Origin: Yoonia ponticola
Lineage (GTDB): Bacteria; Pseudomonadota; Alphaproteobacteria; Rhodobacterales; Rhodobacteraceae
Assembly (NCBI RefSeq): GCF_014199395.1
Contig: NZ_JACIJM010000004.1
Location: 1 to 64,000, forward strand
Direction of reading: 5' to 3'
Length of the DNA: 64,000 nt
The translations under genes were made by a program, and so were the position numbers. The notes beneath the pieces are model-generated. The model worked only from the letters and a program-made list of their open reading frames with translations. It ran no database searches and had not been told where the DNA came from. Below, piece after piece: positions 24,506 to 33,888 of the stretch (positions are counted from its first letter, which is position 1; each line of letters starts with the position of its first letter).

Positions 24506-26761
24506 TCATGCCGGTATTTTATTGGCCAGCGCACCAATCGGTGCAACCGGCAGTGTAATGATTGCGCATGCACCCGCGTGGGTGTGCCCATCAAATATTG
24601 TGGCGTCCGTTAACGAAAGCGTGCCGCCGTGTTCTTCGATAATTTTCTTAACGATCGGAAGACCCAATCCGGTGCCTTTGGACCGTGTCGTCACGTAAGG
24701 TTCGAACAGGCGTGCGCGGTCTTCTGGCAGCCCGATACCGTTGTCTTGGATCGTGATCTGGCAGACGTCTTCGGCGACCATCATCATCACCCGAATTTCC
24801 GGGTGCAGGATGGTAAATTCGCCATTTTCGTTTGCACTTTCAATGGCTTCGCCTGCGTTCTTAATCAAGTTTGTTAAGGCCTGCGAAATCATCGTGCTGT
24901 CGATGTCCGCTTTGACGATTTCGTCCGGCAGGTCCGCTACGATTTTGACGTCAGGCTGACCTGCCTCTTGCAAAGTCACGGCGTCGCGCACCAATGAGAC
25001 CAAATCATTTTCGCGTAGTTCCGGTTCCGGCATCCGTGCGAATTTAGAAAACTCATCAACAATGCGCCGCAAGTCATTGGTTTGACGTACAATTACGTCG
25101 GTCATCTGGTCCAGCTTTTCGGCATCATCACCGACTTGGCTACGGAATTTGCGTTTGATGCGTTCGGCAGACAGTTGGATCGGTGTCAGCGGGTTTTTGA
25201 TCTCGTGTGCGATGCGCCGCGCCACATCACCCCACGCGGCCATGCGTTGTGCGCTGACCAGATCGGTCACGTCGTCGAATGCCACAACATAGCCTTCCAG
25301 ATCGCCCGCCTCGTTGCGACGCGGGGCCATGCGGACCAGCAGGCTTTCTTGTTTGCCGTCGCGGATCAGGTTGACTTGTTCTTGCACGACGGCCCGTTCG
25401 CCCGACACAAGCTGCGTGAACAGCGGGTCAAATTCCGGCATCGTCACCGCCAACGCGCCGTGCGGTTTGTTGTGATCGACCGCGAGCAAGCGTTCGGCAG
25501 ATTTGTTCACAAACGTCACCTCGCCGTCAGGGCTAAGCCCCACAACGCCGGAAGTGACCGAACTCAACACGGAATCGAACAACCGCCGCCGCCGTTCAAT
25601 CGCGTCATTGGTTTCGAGCAATTCGTCGCGCTGGCCCTTCAGTTGCGTCGTCATTTGGTTAAAATAGTGACCCAATTGCGCGATCTCGTCGTCGCCGTCT
25701 TCTTCAATCACGCGCACGTCCAGATCCCCCGCACCCACACGCTGCGACGCGGTAACCAGCCGCCCGACAGGCCGCGCAAGGCGTTCCGCGAACCACAGGC
25801 CAAACCAGATCGCGGCCAAAATCAGGATCATCGCAAAGCCGAGGTACAACAGTCCGAACTGGAACAGCCAGCGCCCGCGCTCGTTCTCAAGTTGGTCATA
25901 GAGCGCGTAGGTTTCTTTGGTCTCGTCAAGCAGTGCCAGCACCGACCCGTCAACTTCGCGTGTGATGTAGAGAAAGGCGTCAACGAAGGACACAAGCGGA
26001 ATAAGTGCGCGAAATTCGTTGTTTGCGGGGTCTTCGATCAGGATAATGCCGGTTTCCAACGCTTCTGCGAATTGCGCGGGCGTCGGTTTCTCAAAATCGA
26101 AGGCGTATGAGTTTTCGTCCCGCGCGATGATTTCGCCCGCGCTGTCGATCACGAAAGCTTCGGTCAGGCTGCGGTCGATCTGCACCTGCACCGCCCGTAG
26201 CGCCTGAATGGTTTCCGCTTGGTTCATAAAAAACGCACCGGCCCGTTCGCGGTTCAGGTATTGCGCAAGGCCGATACCATCACGTGACAATTCGTTTTTA
26301 TGTTCGTCTTCATAGGCTTGGGCGGTGGACAGCGACGTGCTGACCACGTTGCGCACACGGTCCGAGAACCAGCTTTCTAGCCCGAGGTTAATCGACAGCA
26401 TCGCAAAAATCGCAACCAGAACAGTGGGGATCAGCGCTAGCAGCCCGAATACACCTGTCAGGCGCAAATGCAGCCGCGAGCCCGCTGATTTCGCCCGCCG
26501 CGCCGCGATCATCTGCGCCACGCGCCGCAGCACCAGCACCGCCACCACGAGGATATAAACAAGGTCGCCGAGCAGCACCAAACGCAGGGTTGGCGATGCG
26601 CCACCCTGATTAAGAGGTCCCAACACGTAATAGGTTAACGCAGCCAAAACCGGGCCCAGCGTCACCAGCCCCAGCGTCAACACGTTTTGAACCCACCGAC
26701 GACGGGTCAAGCGACTGAGTCGCGTAAAATCAATGCCCAAAAGGGTACGCTGCACGCGCAT
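24506..26761 (-). CDS. ntrY: Sensor histidine kinase NtrY
   Basis: 751-residue membrane kinase. Hydrophobic segments near residues 28-48, 62-80, 103-125 and 300-325 anchor it, with a periplasmic region of about 170 residues between the last two. A HAMP domain (about 327-380), a PAS domain (about 390-500), HisKA with the phospho-acceptor His519 in HEIKNPLTPI, and an HATPase domain follow. It should phosphorylate NtrX in response to nitrogen or redox state. It lies ten bases before ntrX. Confidence 0.94.
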   Translation of the reverse strand: MRVQRTLLGIDFTRLSRLTRRRWVQNVLTLGLVTLGPVLAALTYYVLGPLNQGGASPTLRLVLLGDLVYILVVAVLVLRRVAQMIAARRAKSAGSRLHLRLTGVFGLLALIPTVLVAIFAMLSINLGLESWFSDRVRNVVSTSLSTAQAYEDEHKNELSRDGIGLAQYLNRERAGAFFMNQAETIQALRAVQVQIDRSLTEAFVIDSAGEIIARDENSYAFDFEKPTPAQFAEALETGIILIEDPANNEFRALIPLVSFVDAFLYITREVDGSVLALLDETKETYALYDQLENERGRWLFQFGLLYLGFAMILILAAIWFGLWFAERLARPVGRLVTASQRVGAGDLDVRVIEEDGDDEIAQLGHYFNQMTTQLKGQRDELLETNDAIERRRRLFDSVLSSVTSGVVGLSPDGEVTFVNKSAERLLAVDHNKPHGALAVTMPEFDPLFTQLVSGERAVVQEQVNLIRDGKQESLLVRMAPRRNEAGDLEGYVVAFDDVTDLVSAQRMAAWGDVARRIAHEIKNPLTPIQLSAERIKRKFRSQVGDDAEKLDQMTDVIVRQTNDLRRIVDEFSKFARMPEPELRENDLVSLVRDAVTLQEAGQPDVKIVADLPDEIVKADIDSTMISQALTNLIKNAGEAIESANENGEFTILHPEIRVMMMVAEDVCQITIQDNGIGLPEDRARLFEPYVTTRSKGTGLGLPIVKKIIEEHGGTLSLTDATIFDGHTHAGACAIITLPVAPIGALANKIPA

Positions 26762-26858
26762 TGCCCTGTCTTCCTACGGGGTTTCCCCCGCAATACCGCC
26801 AATTATGTGGTCCTTTCCAAAAGCACTGCGCCTTTGGGGCCACGGTTATGTTGCGGTT

Positions 26859-28226
26859 TTACATCAATTTCCGACGGCGTGTCACGCGAATATCGAGGTC
26901 AGTTATCTTCTTGCGCAAGGTATTTCGGTTAATTCCAAGTAAATCAGCACATTTCGCTTGGTTACCTGCCGTGGCGTCAAGTGCTATTTCGATCAGTGGA
27001 CCTTCGACTTCGCGTAAGATTCGGTTGTAGAGGCCCGGCGCTGGCAGCTCTCCGCCGTGCAAATCAAAGTAGCGACGCAGGTGTTTTGCGACCGAACCGG
27101 ACAGCTTGTCGGTGCTGTTCGAGGTGATGTGCGGCTCCATCGCGGGTTGATTGCCCAGCACCATCTCGACTTCGGACCGCGAGATTTCATCCTCGCTGGC
27201 GGTGAACACCAAGCGTTTGATTGCGTTCTCAAGCTGACGCACATTGCCCGGCCAGCTATAGGCGCGGATCAAGGTTGCAGCCCCATCGCTCAGGCGGCGC
27301 AGCGGCCCGCCTTCGCGTTCGGCACGGTTGAGGAAATGGTCGGCCAGCAGCGGAATATCGTCCACACGTTCGCGCATCGGCGGCACGGCGATTGTCACGC
27401 CACCAAGACGGTAAAACAAGTCTTCGCGGAACGACCCGCTTTCCATCAAGCCAGACAGATCAGAGCGTGAGGTGGCCATGATACGCGGCGCGGAATCGCC
27501 CAGACTGTCGAGCATCCGCACGATTTTTGCTTGGGCGATGGTGTCGAGATCGCTGACTTCATCAAACAAGATCGACCCGCCACGCGCACGTGAAAGCACG
27601 GCACTTGGACCATCCATCCCCGCGAGATCTTCGGCAGATACGGTGACAAACGGCAGATTGCGACGGTCTGAAAAATCGTGGATCGCTTTGGCAATCAAAG
27701 ACTTACCTGTGCCACTTTCGCCCGTAATCAGAACAGGCATCGCCGTGTTCATCACCCGTGCCACAAGCCGGTACAGCCCTTGCATCGCAGGGGTCCGCCC
27801 CACGAGCGGCAGATCAGCGGTCTCGTCAGTTGGCGCCTCTGTCTTTTGCTGCGGTAAACGGCGTTTGATTTCCAATGCACGCGCGGCCCGTTTCATCAGG
27901 TCCGGCAGATCAAACGGCTTTGGCAGGTAATCGTAGGCATCCGCCTCGGCGGCTTGGATCGCGGTCATGATCGTGTTCTGCGCTGAGATCACGATCACAG
28001 GCAGACCGGGACGGGCTGCGGCGATCAGTGGCAGTTGTTCCAATCCATTCCCGTCAGGCATCACGACATCGGAAATCACCAGATCACCTTTGCCCTCGTC
28101 CACCCAACGCATCAGCGTGACAAGCGAGGATGTGGCGTGAACTTTGCAGCCCGCGCGGGTCAGTGCTTGCGTCAAGACCGTCCGAATAGTGCGGTCATCA
28201 TCAGCGACAAGTACAGTTCCGTCCAT
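26859..28226 (-). CDS. ntrC: Nitrogen regulatory protein NtrC (GAFTGA-less type)
   Basis: Response regulator of 455 residues. Receiver phosphoacceptor Asp53 is in [11 protein letters not shown]. The AAA+ domain has Walker A GESGTGKS (169-176) and Walker B ILFDEVSD (219-226). The stretch between them is shorter than in enteric NtrC and lacks the GAFTGA loop. A FIS-type helix-turn-helix ([18 protein letters not shown]) ends the protein. In Rhodobacter capsulatus an NtrC of this kind activates the housekeeping RNA polymerase instead of the sigma-54 form, which fits here. It starts at the ntrB stop codon. Confidence 0.94.
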   Translation of the reverse strand: MDGTVLVADDDRTIRTVLTQALTRAGCKVHATSSLVTLMRWVDEGKGDLVISDVVMPDGNGLEQLPLIAAARPGLPVIVISAQNTIMTAIQAAEADAYDYLPKPFDLPDLMKRAARALEIKRRLPQQKTEAPTDETADLPLVGRTPAMQGLYRLVARVMNTAMPVLITGESGTGKSLIAKAIHDFSDRRNLPFVTVSAEDLAGMDGPSAVLSRARGGSILFDEVSDLDTIAQAKIVRMLDSLGDSAPRIMATSRSDLSGLMESGSFREDLFYRLGGVTIAVPPMRERVDDIPLLADHFLNRAEREGGPLRRLSDGAATLIRAYSWPGNVRQLENAIKRLVFTASEDEISRSEVEMVLGNQPAMEPHITSNSTDKLSGSVAKHLRRYFDLHGGELPAPGLYNRILREVEGPLIEIALDATAGNQAKCADLLGINRNTLRKKITDLDIRVTRRRKLM

Positions 28227-29308
28227 TAGGCTTCTTCCTCAGTTTTGTTAGTCGCAGCGTCTGCGAGTGGTAAAGATACACGGAACAAAGTGCGTCCCGG
28301 AACGCTATCGACTGAAATCCAGCCGCCATTTTCCCCGATCAGTTTCGAGACCAGCGCAAGGCCTAGTCCGGTGCCGTTTTCACGGCCTGACACAAAGGGT
28401 TCAAAGATGTCGTTGGCAATTTCCGGCGGCAAACCGGGGCCATCGTCGATGATTTCGATTTGCAGCGGCAGCCGCGCACTGGTGCCGTCCAGCCGCGAAA
28501 CACGCAGCGACGGATCGTAGAAGGTGTGCAGGGTGATTTTGCCACCCGGGCCACCTGCTTCTGCGGCGTTTTTGATCAGGTTCAGCAGAACTTGCAGCAG
28601 TTGGTCCCCGTCCACATGGGTTGGCGGCAGTGACGGGTCGTAGTCTTCGACGAACATCATATGCGCCCCCACACCCACAGATGCCGATTGCCGCGCGCGG
28701 TCCAGAATGTCGTGGATATTCACATCCGCCAGTTTTGGCGGACGCAGGTTGCCGAATTGCTCGACCTGTTCCAGCAGCTTCACGATGCGGCGGCTTTCCT
28801 CGACGATCAGGTCGGTCAATTCCTGATCCTCGGGCGTCAGCCCCATCGACAGCAGTTGTGCGGCCCCTGTGATCCCTGCCAGCGGGTTCTTGATTTCATG
28901 GGCGAGCATTTCAGCCATGCCAATCGCGGATTTCGCGGCCTTGGACGAGTTTTCGTTCTGCACAAGGCGGCTTGCGATTTCGCGCGGACTGATCATCATA
29001 ATCATCGCGTCGTCGGTCCCCAGCAAGGGCGCGATTTGCACGTTACAATGCATCGGCGCCCGCATACCGGACCCCACATCCACGTCGTTCACAAACAGCG
29101 ATGACCGATTGCGCCGCGCACGGGCGAAGGCCTGTTCTAGCGGCGCGTTAATCATCACCTTGTCCCACAGGTTCGCGCCATCCAGCGCCTTGGTGGACAG
29201 GTTCAGGAACGTCTCGGCGGCGCTATTGCTAGCCGTGATCAAGTCGTTGCCGTCCAGCAATAACGCCGGAACGGGTAGCGATGCCCAAAGGGCTGCGTCA
29301 AAGCTCAT
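28226..29308 (-). CDS. ntrB: Nitrogen sensor kinase/phosphatase NtrB
   Basis: Soluble 360-residue kinase with an N-terminal PAS domain (about 5-115), HisKA with His137 in [12 protein letters not shown], and HATPase motifs [16 protein letters not shown] and GTGLGLALV. It controls the phosphorylation state of NtrC in response to PII. It overlaps dusB by four bases and ntrC by one, giving the classical nifR3-ntrB-ntrC operon of Rhodobacteraceae. Confidence 0.95.
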   Translation of the reverse strand: MSFDAALWASLPVPALLLDGNDLITASNSAAETFLNLSTKALDGANLWDKVMINAPLEQAFARARRNRSSLFVNDVDVGSGMRAPMHCNVQIAPLLGTDDAMIMMISPREIASRLVQNENSSKAAKSAIGMAEMLAHEIKNPLAGITGAAQLLSMGLTPEDQELTDLIVEESRRIVKLLEQVEQFGNLRPPKLADVNIHDILDRARQSASVGVGAHMMFVEDYDPSLPPTHVDGDQLLQVLLNLIKNAAEAGGPGGKITLHTFYDPSLRVSRLDGTSARLPLQIEIIDDGPGLPPEIANDIFEPFVSGRENGTGLGLALVSKLIGENGGWISVDSVPGRTLFRVSLPLADAATNKTEEEA

Positions 29309-30300
29309 GCCGCCGCCTGCCCGTCTGTATCTATTGCGTCTCTTATGAGGTGCAGCACTTTTGCCGGATCCTTTTCAGTGAGTATTGCTTTGCGGAGCGG
29401 GATCGGCGTCCCTGCATCGTCCATGTACCAGCCCAGATGTTTGCGCGACACGCGCGGGCCCATCAGCGCGCCGTAGAAGGTGAGCATCGCCTCGTAATGT
29501 CCTGATATCAGGTCGATAAGTGCGTGACCCTTAGGCGGCGTTAAAGGTGTGTCGCCTGCCAATTCCGCCGCGACTTGGGCCAATTTCCAAGGACGACCCT
29601 GTGCGCCACGCCCGATCATAATTCCGTCAGCCGTTGATTGTGCCAAGGCCATGCGGCCCGTGTCCGTGTCCACGATATCGCCGTTGGCAATCACTGGAAT
29701 GTTCACCGCATCTTTGATGTCTTTGATCGCGGCCCAATCTGCGGAGCCTTTGTAGAACTGGCAGCGGGTGCGACCGTGGATCGTGACCAGTTTGATCCCT
29801 GCGTCCTCGGCCCGTTTGGCGACATAAGCTGCATTTAGGCAGTCGTGGTCCCAGCCAAGGCGCGTTTTCAGCGTCACAGGCACATCAACCGCATTCACAA
29901 CCGCCTCGATCAAGGACAGCGCGTGATCGGGATTGCGCAGCAAAGCGGACCCCGAATAGCCCTGCGTGACCTTTTTCGCAGGGCAACCCATGTTAATGTC
30001 GATGATCGCCGCACCGCTATCCGCGACCAGTTTCGCGGCCTCTGACATCCATTTCGCCTCGCGGCCCGCAAGCTGTACCGCTGTGCCTGCCTGATCAAAG
30101 CCCAATTCGGCCTTTTCGCGGGTGCCGGGCTTGGCTTGTACCATTTCTTGGGATGCGACCATTTCGCTGACGACCCACGACGCACCAAACGTCCCCACAA
30201 GTTGACGAAACGGCAAGTCGGTGATCCCCGCAAGTGGCGCAAGCACAACAGGTGTTGTCGCGGCCTGACCATTCAGGATATTTAGAAAATCGGTGCTCAC
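29305..30300 (-). CDS. dusB: tRNA-dihydrouridine synthase B (NifR3)
   Basis: FMN enzyme that reduces uridines in the tRNA D-loop. The 331-residue protein shows VVLAPLAGITDLPFRQL at the start of the TIM barrel, the active-site Cys in INMGCPAKKV, and the GRTRCQFYKGSADW and GRGAQGRPW motifs. The start is placed at the GTG at 30300, which has AAGG eight bases upstream; a TTG ten codons earlier is possible. It is the first gene of the ntrBC operon and is divergent from ispDF. Confidence 0.92.
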   Translation of the reverse strand: MSTDFLNILNGQAATTPVVLAPLAGITDLPFRQLVGTFGASWVVSEMVASQEMVQAKPGTREKAELGFDQAGTAVQLAGREAKWMSEAAKLVADSGAAIIDINMGCPAKKVTQGYSGSALLRNPDHALSLIEAVVNAVDVPVTLKTRLGWDHDCLNAAYVAKRAEDAGIKLVTIHGRTRCQFYKGSADWAAIKDIKDAVNIPVIANGDIVDTDTGRMALAQSTADGIMIGRGAQGRPWKLAQVAAELAGDTPLTPPKGHALIDLISGHYEAMLTFYGALMGPRVSRKHLGWYMDDAGTPIPLRKAILTEKDPAKVLHLIRDAIDTDGQAAA

Positions 30301-30487
30301 AGATAATGCCTTCGTTTTAGTCTTGATCAAAAATTAGCCGCAGTTGCGTACTGCCACAATGATGTGCGCCCAAAAAAGGTGCGCGAAACACAAATCGCAC
30401 AATATTTAAGCGTAAGTAAGGGGCGATTGACGGAATTGCGCCTTCGACGTGCAGGTCGTACACCTGTCGCATGATGAAGGAAACGAC

Positions 30488-31618
30488 ATGACAACAACGG
30501 CCATTCTTGTCGCGGCGGGTCGCGGCACCCGCGCTGGCGGCGATATTCCTAAGCAATGGCAACAGCTTGGCGGGCAAAGCGTTGCTGCCCATGCGATTGC
30601 ACGGTTCATGGATCACGCCCGCGTCGATCATGTAGTGTTGGTTTTACATGCTGATGATATTGCAGGCGGTTACTGGTCCGCGCAGGCAGATGTGACCGTG
30701 GCGATTGGTGGTGCGACCCGAAGTCAGTCGGTTTTGCGCGGATTGCAGGCCGTACCCGACAGCACAAAACATGTGCTGATTCATGACGCAGCGCGGCCGC
30801 ATGTGAGTGTGGCAATGATTGACCGCGTTTTGGTGGCACTTGAAACGCATCCGGCAGCGGCCCCCGCGATTGCGGTGACAGATACGCTATGGCACGGGAT
30901 TGACGACAAGGTGCATGGCACGCAGGACCGCGCAGGGCTGTATCGTGCGCAAACGCCGCAAGGGTTTCATCTGGACGCATTGCTCAGCGCTTATGCCGAC
31001 CACCCCGAAGCTACCGACGATGTGACCATCGCCCGCCTTGCTGGGCTGGACGTCGCGATTGTTACGGGCGATGAAGACAACATGAAAATCACTGGACCGG
31101 ACGACCACGCCCGTGCCGCGCGGATATTGGGGACGCAGATGGATGTAAGGTTAGGCAACGGCTATGATGTGCACCGCTTTGGTGAGGGCGATCATGTGTG
31201 GCTCTGCGGTGTAAAGGTCCCGCACGACAGATGTTTGCAGGGCCACTCCGACGCGGATGTCGGCATGCATGCGGTCACAGACGCGATCTACGGCGCGTTG
31301 GGGCAAGGCGACATCGGTCAGCATTTCCCGCCCTCTGATCCGCAATGGAAAGGTGCTGCGAGCCGGATATTCTTGGAACATGCCGTGGCGTTGGCCCACG
31401 AACAGGGTTTTCAGATTTCCAACGTCGATTGCACGCTGGTCTGCGAATACCCCAAGATCGGCCCGCACCAGACTGAAATGAAAGCAAAAATGGCAGATAT
31501 CATGGGTCTTGACCCATCGCGCATCAGCGTCAAAGCAACCACATCGGAACGCTTGGGCTTTACAGGCCGATCCGAGGGCATCGCAAGCATCGTCACCGCC
31601 GCGTTGGTGAAGCCATGA
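30488..31618 (+). CDS. ispDF: Bifunctional IspD/IspF of the MEP pathway
   Basis: The 376-residue fusion performs two steps of isoprenoid precursor synthesis. The N-terminal IspD cytidylyltransferase domain (about 1-215) has [17 protein letters not shown] and HDAARPHVS. The C-terminal IspF domain (about 220-376) has [19 protein letters not shown], with metal ligands Asp and His, and [16 protein letters not shown]. Such fusions are common in Alphaproteobacteria. The start at 30488 follows GAAGGAAA; an upstream in-frame start is less likely. It overlaps pgpA by four bases. dxr of the same pathway is at 53267-54436. Confidence 0.96.
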   Translation: MTTTAILVAAGRGTRAGGDIPKQWQQLGGQSVAAHAIARFMDHARVDHVVLVLHADDIAGGYWSAQADVTVAIGGATRSQSVLRGLQAVPDSTKHVLIHDAARPHVSVAMIDRVLVALETHPAAAPAIAVTDTLWHGIDDKVHGTQDRAGLYRAQTPQGFHLDALLSAYADHPEATDDVTIARLAGLDVAIVTGDEDNMKITGPDDHARAARILGTQMDVRLGNGYDVHRFGEGDHVWLCGVKVPHDRCLQGHSDADVGMHAVTDAIYGALGQGDIGQHFPPSDPQWKGAASRIFLEHAVALAHEQGFQISNVDCTLVCEYPKIGPHQTEMKAKMADIMGLDPSRISVKATTSERLGFTGRSEGIASIVTAALVKP

Positions 31619-32109
31619 GCCTGAGCAAAATCATCGCGACGTTCTTTTACGTCGGCCACATGCGGCCCGCACCCGGGACATGGGGATCGCTCGCCGCCCT
31701 GCCCGCTGCTTGGTTGCTCTATATGCTCGGCGGCCCTTGGCTGGTCGTGATCGGCGTCGCGGCCTCTTACGCGCTGGGCCATTGGGCCACGGTGCAGGAA
31801 ACACGCGGCAAAGCGAACCACGACCCGTCCGAGATTGTGATCGACGAAGTTTGCGGCCAATGGATCGCCCTGCTGCCGGTGTTGTTTGGTGCGGCAAATA
31901 ACGACGTGGCGGTGCTGGCGCTCTGGCCCGGTTGGATCGCGGCCTTTGTGTTGTTCCGGTTCTTTGACATCACCAAACTCGGCCCCGTGGGCTGGGCCGA
32001 CCGCAAGGATAACGCAACGGGCGTGATGCTCGACGACGTGATCGCGGGTGTATTTGCGGCGATTGGTGTGGGGTTGCTGGCGGCACTATATCATATCGTG
32101 CTGGTATGA
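31615..32109 (+). CDS. pgpA: Phosphatidylglycerophosphatase A
   Basis: Inner-membrane phosphatase of 164 residues that dephosphorylates phosphatidylglycerol phosphate. The motif [16 protein letters not shown], the [11 protein letters not shown] segment with acidic residues, and the [16 protein letters not shown] region match the PgpA family. Three to four hydrophobic segments are evident. It overlaps both neighbours by four bases (ATGA), indicating a coupled ispDF-pgpA-cinA operon. Confidence 0.94.
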   Translation: MSLSKIIATFFYVGHMRPAPGTWGSLAALPAAWLLYMLGGPWLVVIGVAASYALGHWATVQETRGKANHDPSEIVIDEVCGQWIALLPVLFGAANNDVAVLALWPGWIAAFVLFRFFDITKLGPVGWADRKDNATGVMLDDVIAGVFAAIGVGLLAALYHIVLV

Positions 32110-32579
32110 CGACGGCGGCTGACATCCTCGCTCTCGCCACCGCCAAAGGCGTGATGATCGCCACCGCGGAAAGCTGCACAGGCGGCTTAATCAGCGGTGC
32201 ACTGACGGACATCGCAGGCAGCTCTGCGATGTTTGATCGAGGGTTTGTGACCTACAGTAACGCAGCCAAAACCGACCTGCTCGGCGTGCCAGCCGCGATG
32301 ATCGCAGCGCACGGCGCGGTGTCTGAGGACGTGGCCGCAGCCATGGCCCAAGGCGCACTTGCACGCTCTGCCGCACAAATCGCCGTATCGGTCACAGGCG
32401 TCGCAGGACCAGGTGGGTCGGACGCCAAACCCGAAGGCATGGTCTGCTTTGGTGTGGCAACAGCGCAAGGCGTGCAGGTAGAGACGGTACAGTTTGGCGC
32501 GATTGGTCGTGCGAACGTGCGGGCGAAAACGGTGGAACACGCGCTGGGGATGATTGCGGCAGCTTTAACTGCCATATAA
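32106..32579 (+). CDS. Stand-alone CinA C-terminal domain (PncC-type amidase)
   Basis: 157 residues corresponding only to the C-terminal domain of CinA. That domain in many bacteria is nicotinamide-nucleotide amidase (PncC), which salvages pyridine nucleotides. The motifs TAESCTGGLISGALTDIAGSS and SVTGVAGPGGSDAKPEGMVCFG are diagnostic. Overlap with pgpA upstream is four bases, and with the convergent ratA-like gene 15 bases. Confidence 0.92.
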   Translation: MTTAADILALATAKGVMIATAESCTGGLISGALTDIAGSSAMFDRGFVTYSNAAKTDLLGVPAAMIAAHGAVSEDVAAAMAQGALARSAAQIAVSVTGVAGPGGSDAKPEGMVCFGVATAQGVQVETVQFGAIGRANVRAKTVEHALGMIAAALTAI

Positions 32580-33011
32580 CTCCGCCGCGCGTCTCTCGAA
32601 TGACCGCACAACCATGCTCATCGCCTCGTTAAAGAACATCCCCGCCGCCCCTTGCAGCAAGCGGTTGCGGAATTCGAAATCGACCTCGAATGATACTTCG
32701 CAGCCCTGTTCTACGTCATTGAACAGCCACGTGCTTTCCAGATGTTTGAACGGGCCGTCGATATAAGCCGTGTCGATCTGGCGTTTCGCAGGCCAGAGCG
32801 TCACGCGGCTGCCGAATTTCTCGCGGAAGACTTTGAACGAGATAACCAGATCCGCCAGCATCACCTGATGATCGCCCTCGTCTGTTGTGGACCTGATCCG
32901 TGCCGCTGCCGTCCACGGCAAAAACTTTGGATAATTCGCAACATCAGCGACAAGATCATACATTTGGTCGGCGGTGTAAGGCAGCACCTTAGTTTCAGAA
33001 TGGGCGGGCAT
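32565..33011 (-). CDS. RatA/COQ10-like START-domain protein
   Basis: 148-residue polyketide-cyclase/START-fold protein of the Coq10/RatA family. The N-terminal ETKVLPYTADQMYDLVADVANYPKFLPW is the family signature. Mitochondrial and alphaproteobacterial members bind ubiquinone; the E. coli relative was named RatA for a toxin activity on ribosomes. A quinone-related role is more likely in this lineage, though not shown. It is convergent with the cinA-like gene and overlaps its end. Confidence 0.85.
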   Translation of the reverse strand: MPAHSETKVLPYTADQMYDLVADVANYPKFLPWTAAARIRSTTDEGDHQVMLADLVISFKVFREKFGSRVTLWPAKRQIDTAYIDGPFKHLESTWLFNDVEQGCEVSFEVDFEFRNRLLQGAAGMFFNEAMSMVVRSFERRAAELYGS

Positions 33012-33085
33012 TGGGCGCTTTCGGTCGTGTAATTCGCATTAGGATGTCGTAGACTTCAGATCAAATTGCAAGCCTTGGGGACCTC

Positions 33086-33637
33086 ATGTCACACCGCCCT
33101 TACGTGATTGATCAGATGATCAGCGCAAAATCCATCGCCGCCCGGATTGAAGAACTCTCTACCGAAATCGAAAAAGACTTTCGCGACACCGATAAACTGG
33201 TTGTTGTGGGCCTGCTACGCGGGTCGTTTGTGTTTATCGCCGATCTGGTGCGCGAATTGGACCTGCCTGTCGAAGTGGATTTCATCGAAGCATCGTCCTA
33301 CGGCGACGCCATGGAAAGCAGCCGAGAGGTCCGCATTTTCAAAGACTTACGCGGACGCATTGAAGGCCGTGATGTGCTGGTGGTTGAGGATATCATCGAC
33401 ACGGGCCACACGCTGCACCACGTTATGGCGTATCTTGAGGCCAAAGGCCCTGCCCGCCTGAAATCCATCGCCCTGCTGGACAAACCGGCGCGGCGCGAGG
33501 TGGATTACAAGCCGGATTATATCGGTTTTGAAATCCCTGACGAATTTGTCGTGGGCTACGGCATTGATTTCGCGCAACGCAACCGCAACCTGCCGTATAT
33601 TGGTAAGGTGCGGTTTACGGATGATGATCCGGCATGA
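33086..33637 (+). CDS. hpt: Hypoxanthine phosphoribosyltransferase
   Basis: Purine salvage enzyme forming IMP or GMP from the free base and PRPP. The 183-residue protein has the PRPP-binding loop [14 protein letters not shown] near residue 97, the flexible-loop region with [10 protein letters not shown], and [19 protein letters not shown] with the purine-contacting Lys. The start has GGGGACCTC just upstream. Its stop overlaps the start of the small membrane protein gene by four bases. Confidence 0.94.
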   Translation: MSHRPYVIDQMISAKSIAARIEELSTEIEKDFRDTDKLVVVGLLRGSFVFIADLVRELDLPVEVDFIEASSYGDAMESSREVRIFKDLRGRIEGRDVLVVEDIIDTGHTLHHVMAYLEAKGPARLKSIALLDKPARREVDYKPDYIGFEIPDEFVVGYGIDFAQRNRNLPYIGKVRFTDDDPA

Positions 33638-33801
33638 ACCCGATGTGGCTCATGCGCGCGAAACGCTGGGCGCAAAATCCACCGCCTTTGTCGCGGATCT
33701 TGCTCGTGTTCGGGGTGATCGCAGTCTGCGGCGCGCTTTATGCAATCGAAGTGATTTGGGGCTGGCCAGAGGCCCTTACCGTCGAGCGGATGCGGCGCTA
33801 G
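33634..33801 (+). CDS. Small 55-residue single-pass membrane protein
   Basis: A short gene beginning at the ATGA overlap with the hpt stop codon. The product starts [20 protein letters not shown], then has one hydrophobic helix (about residues 22-42, ending near IEVIWGWPE) and a short charged tail. The Pro-rich entry and GWP at the end of the helix look like a conserved small protein and not random sequence, and the tight coupling to hpt supports expression. I do not know a function. Confidence 0.65.
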   Translation: MNPMWLMRAKRWAQNPPPLSRILLVFGVIAVCGALYAIEVIWGWPEALTVERMRR

Positions 33802-33814
33802 GTGATGTGGTTTT

Positions 33815-33837
33815 GATGAAATACAGTAGTATTCATC
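33815..33837. repeat. Inverted repeat upstream of the GAF-EAL gene
   Basis: GATGAA(A)TAC and GTATTCATC form an imperfect nine-base inverted repeat with an AGTA centre, 51 bases before the GAF-EAL start. Its size resembles an operator for a dimeric regulator. No T-run follows, so it is unlikely to be a terminator. Confidence 0.4.
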
Positions 33838-33888
33838 ATATCTTAATGGTCTCACCACTACACATATCAGAGGTTGTTTGGTGAGATT

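Noticed and set aside
25082..26110. 342-codon open frame opposite ntrY
   Set aside because: Antisense shadow of the kinase gene; no recognisable domain.
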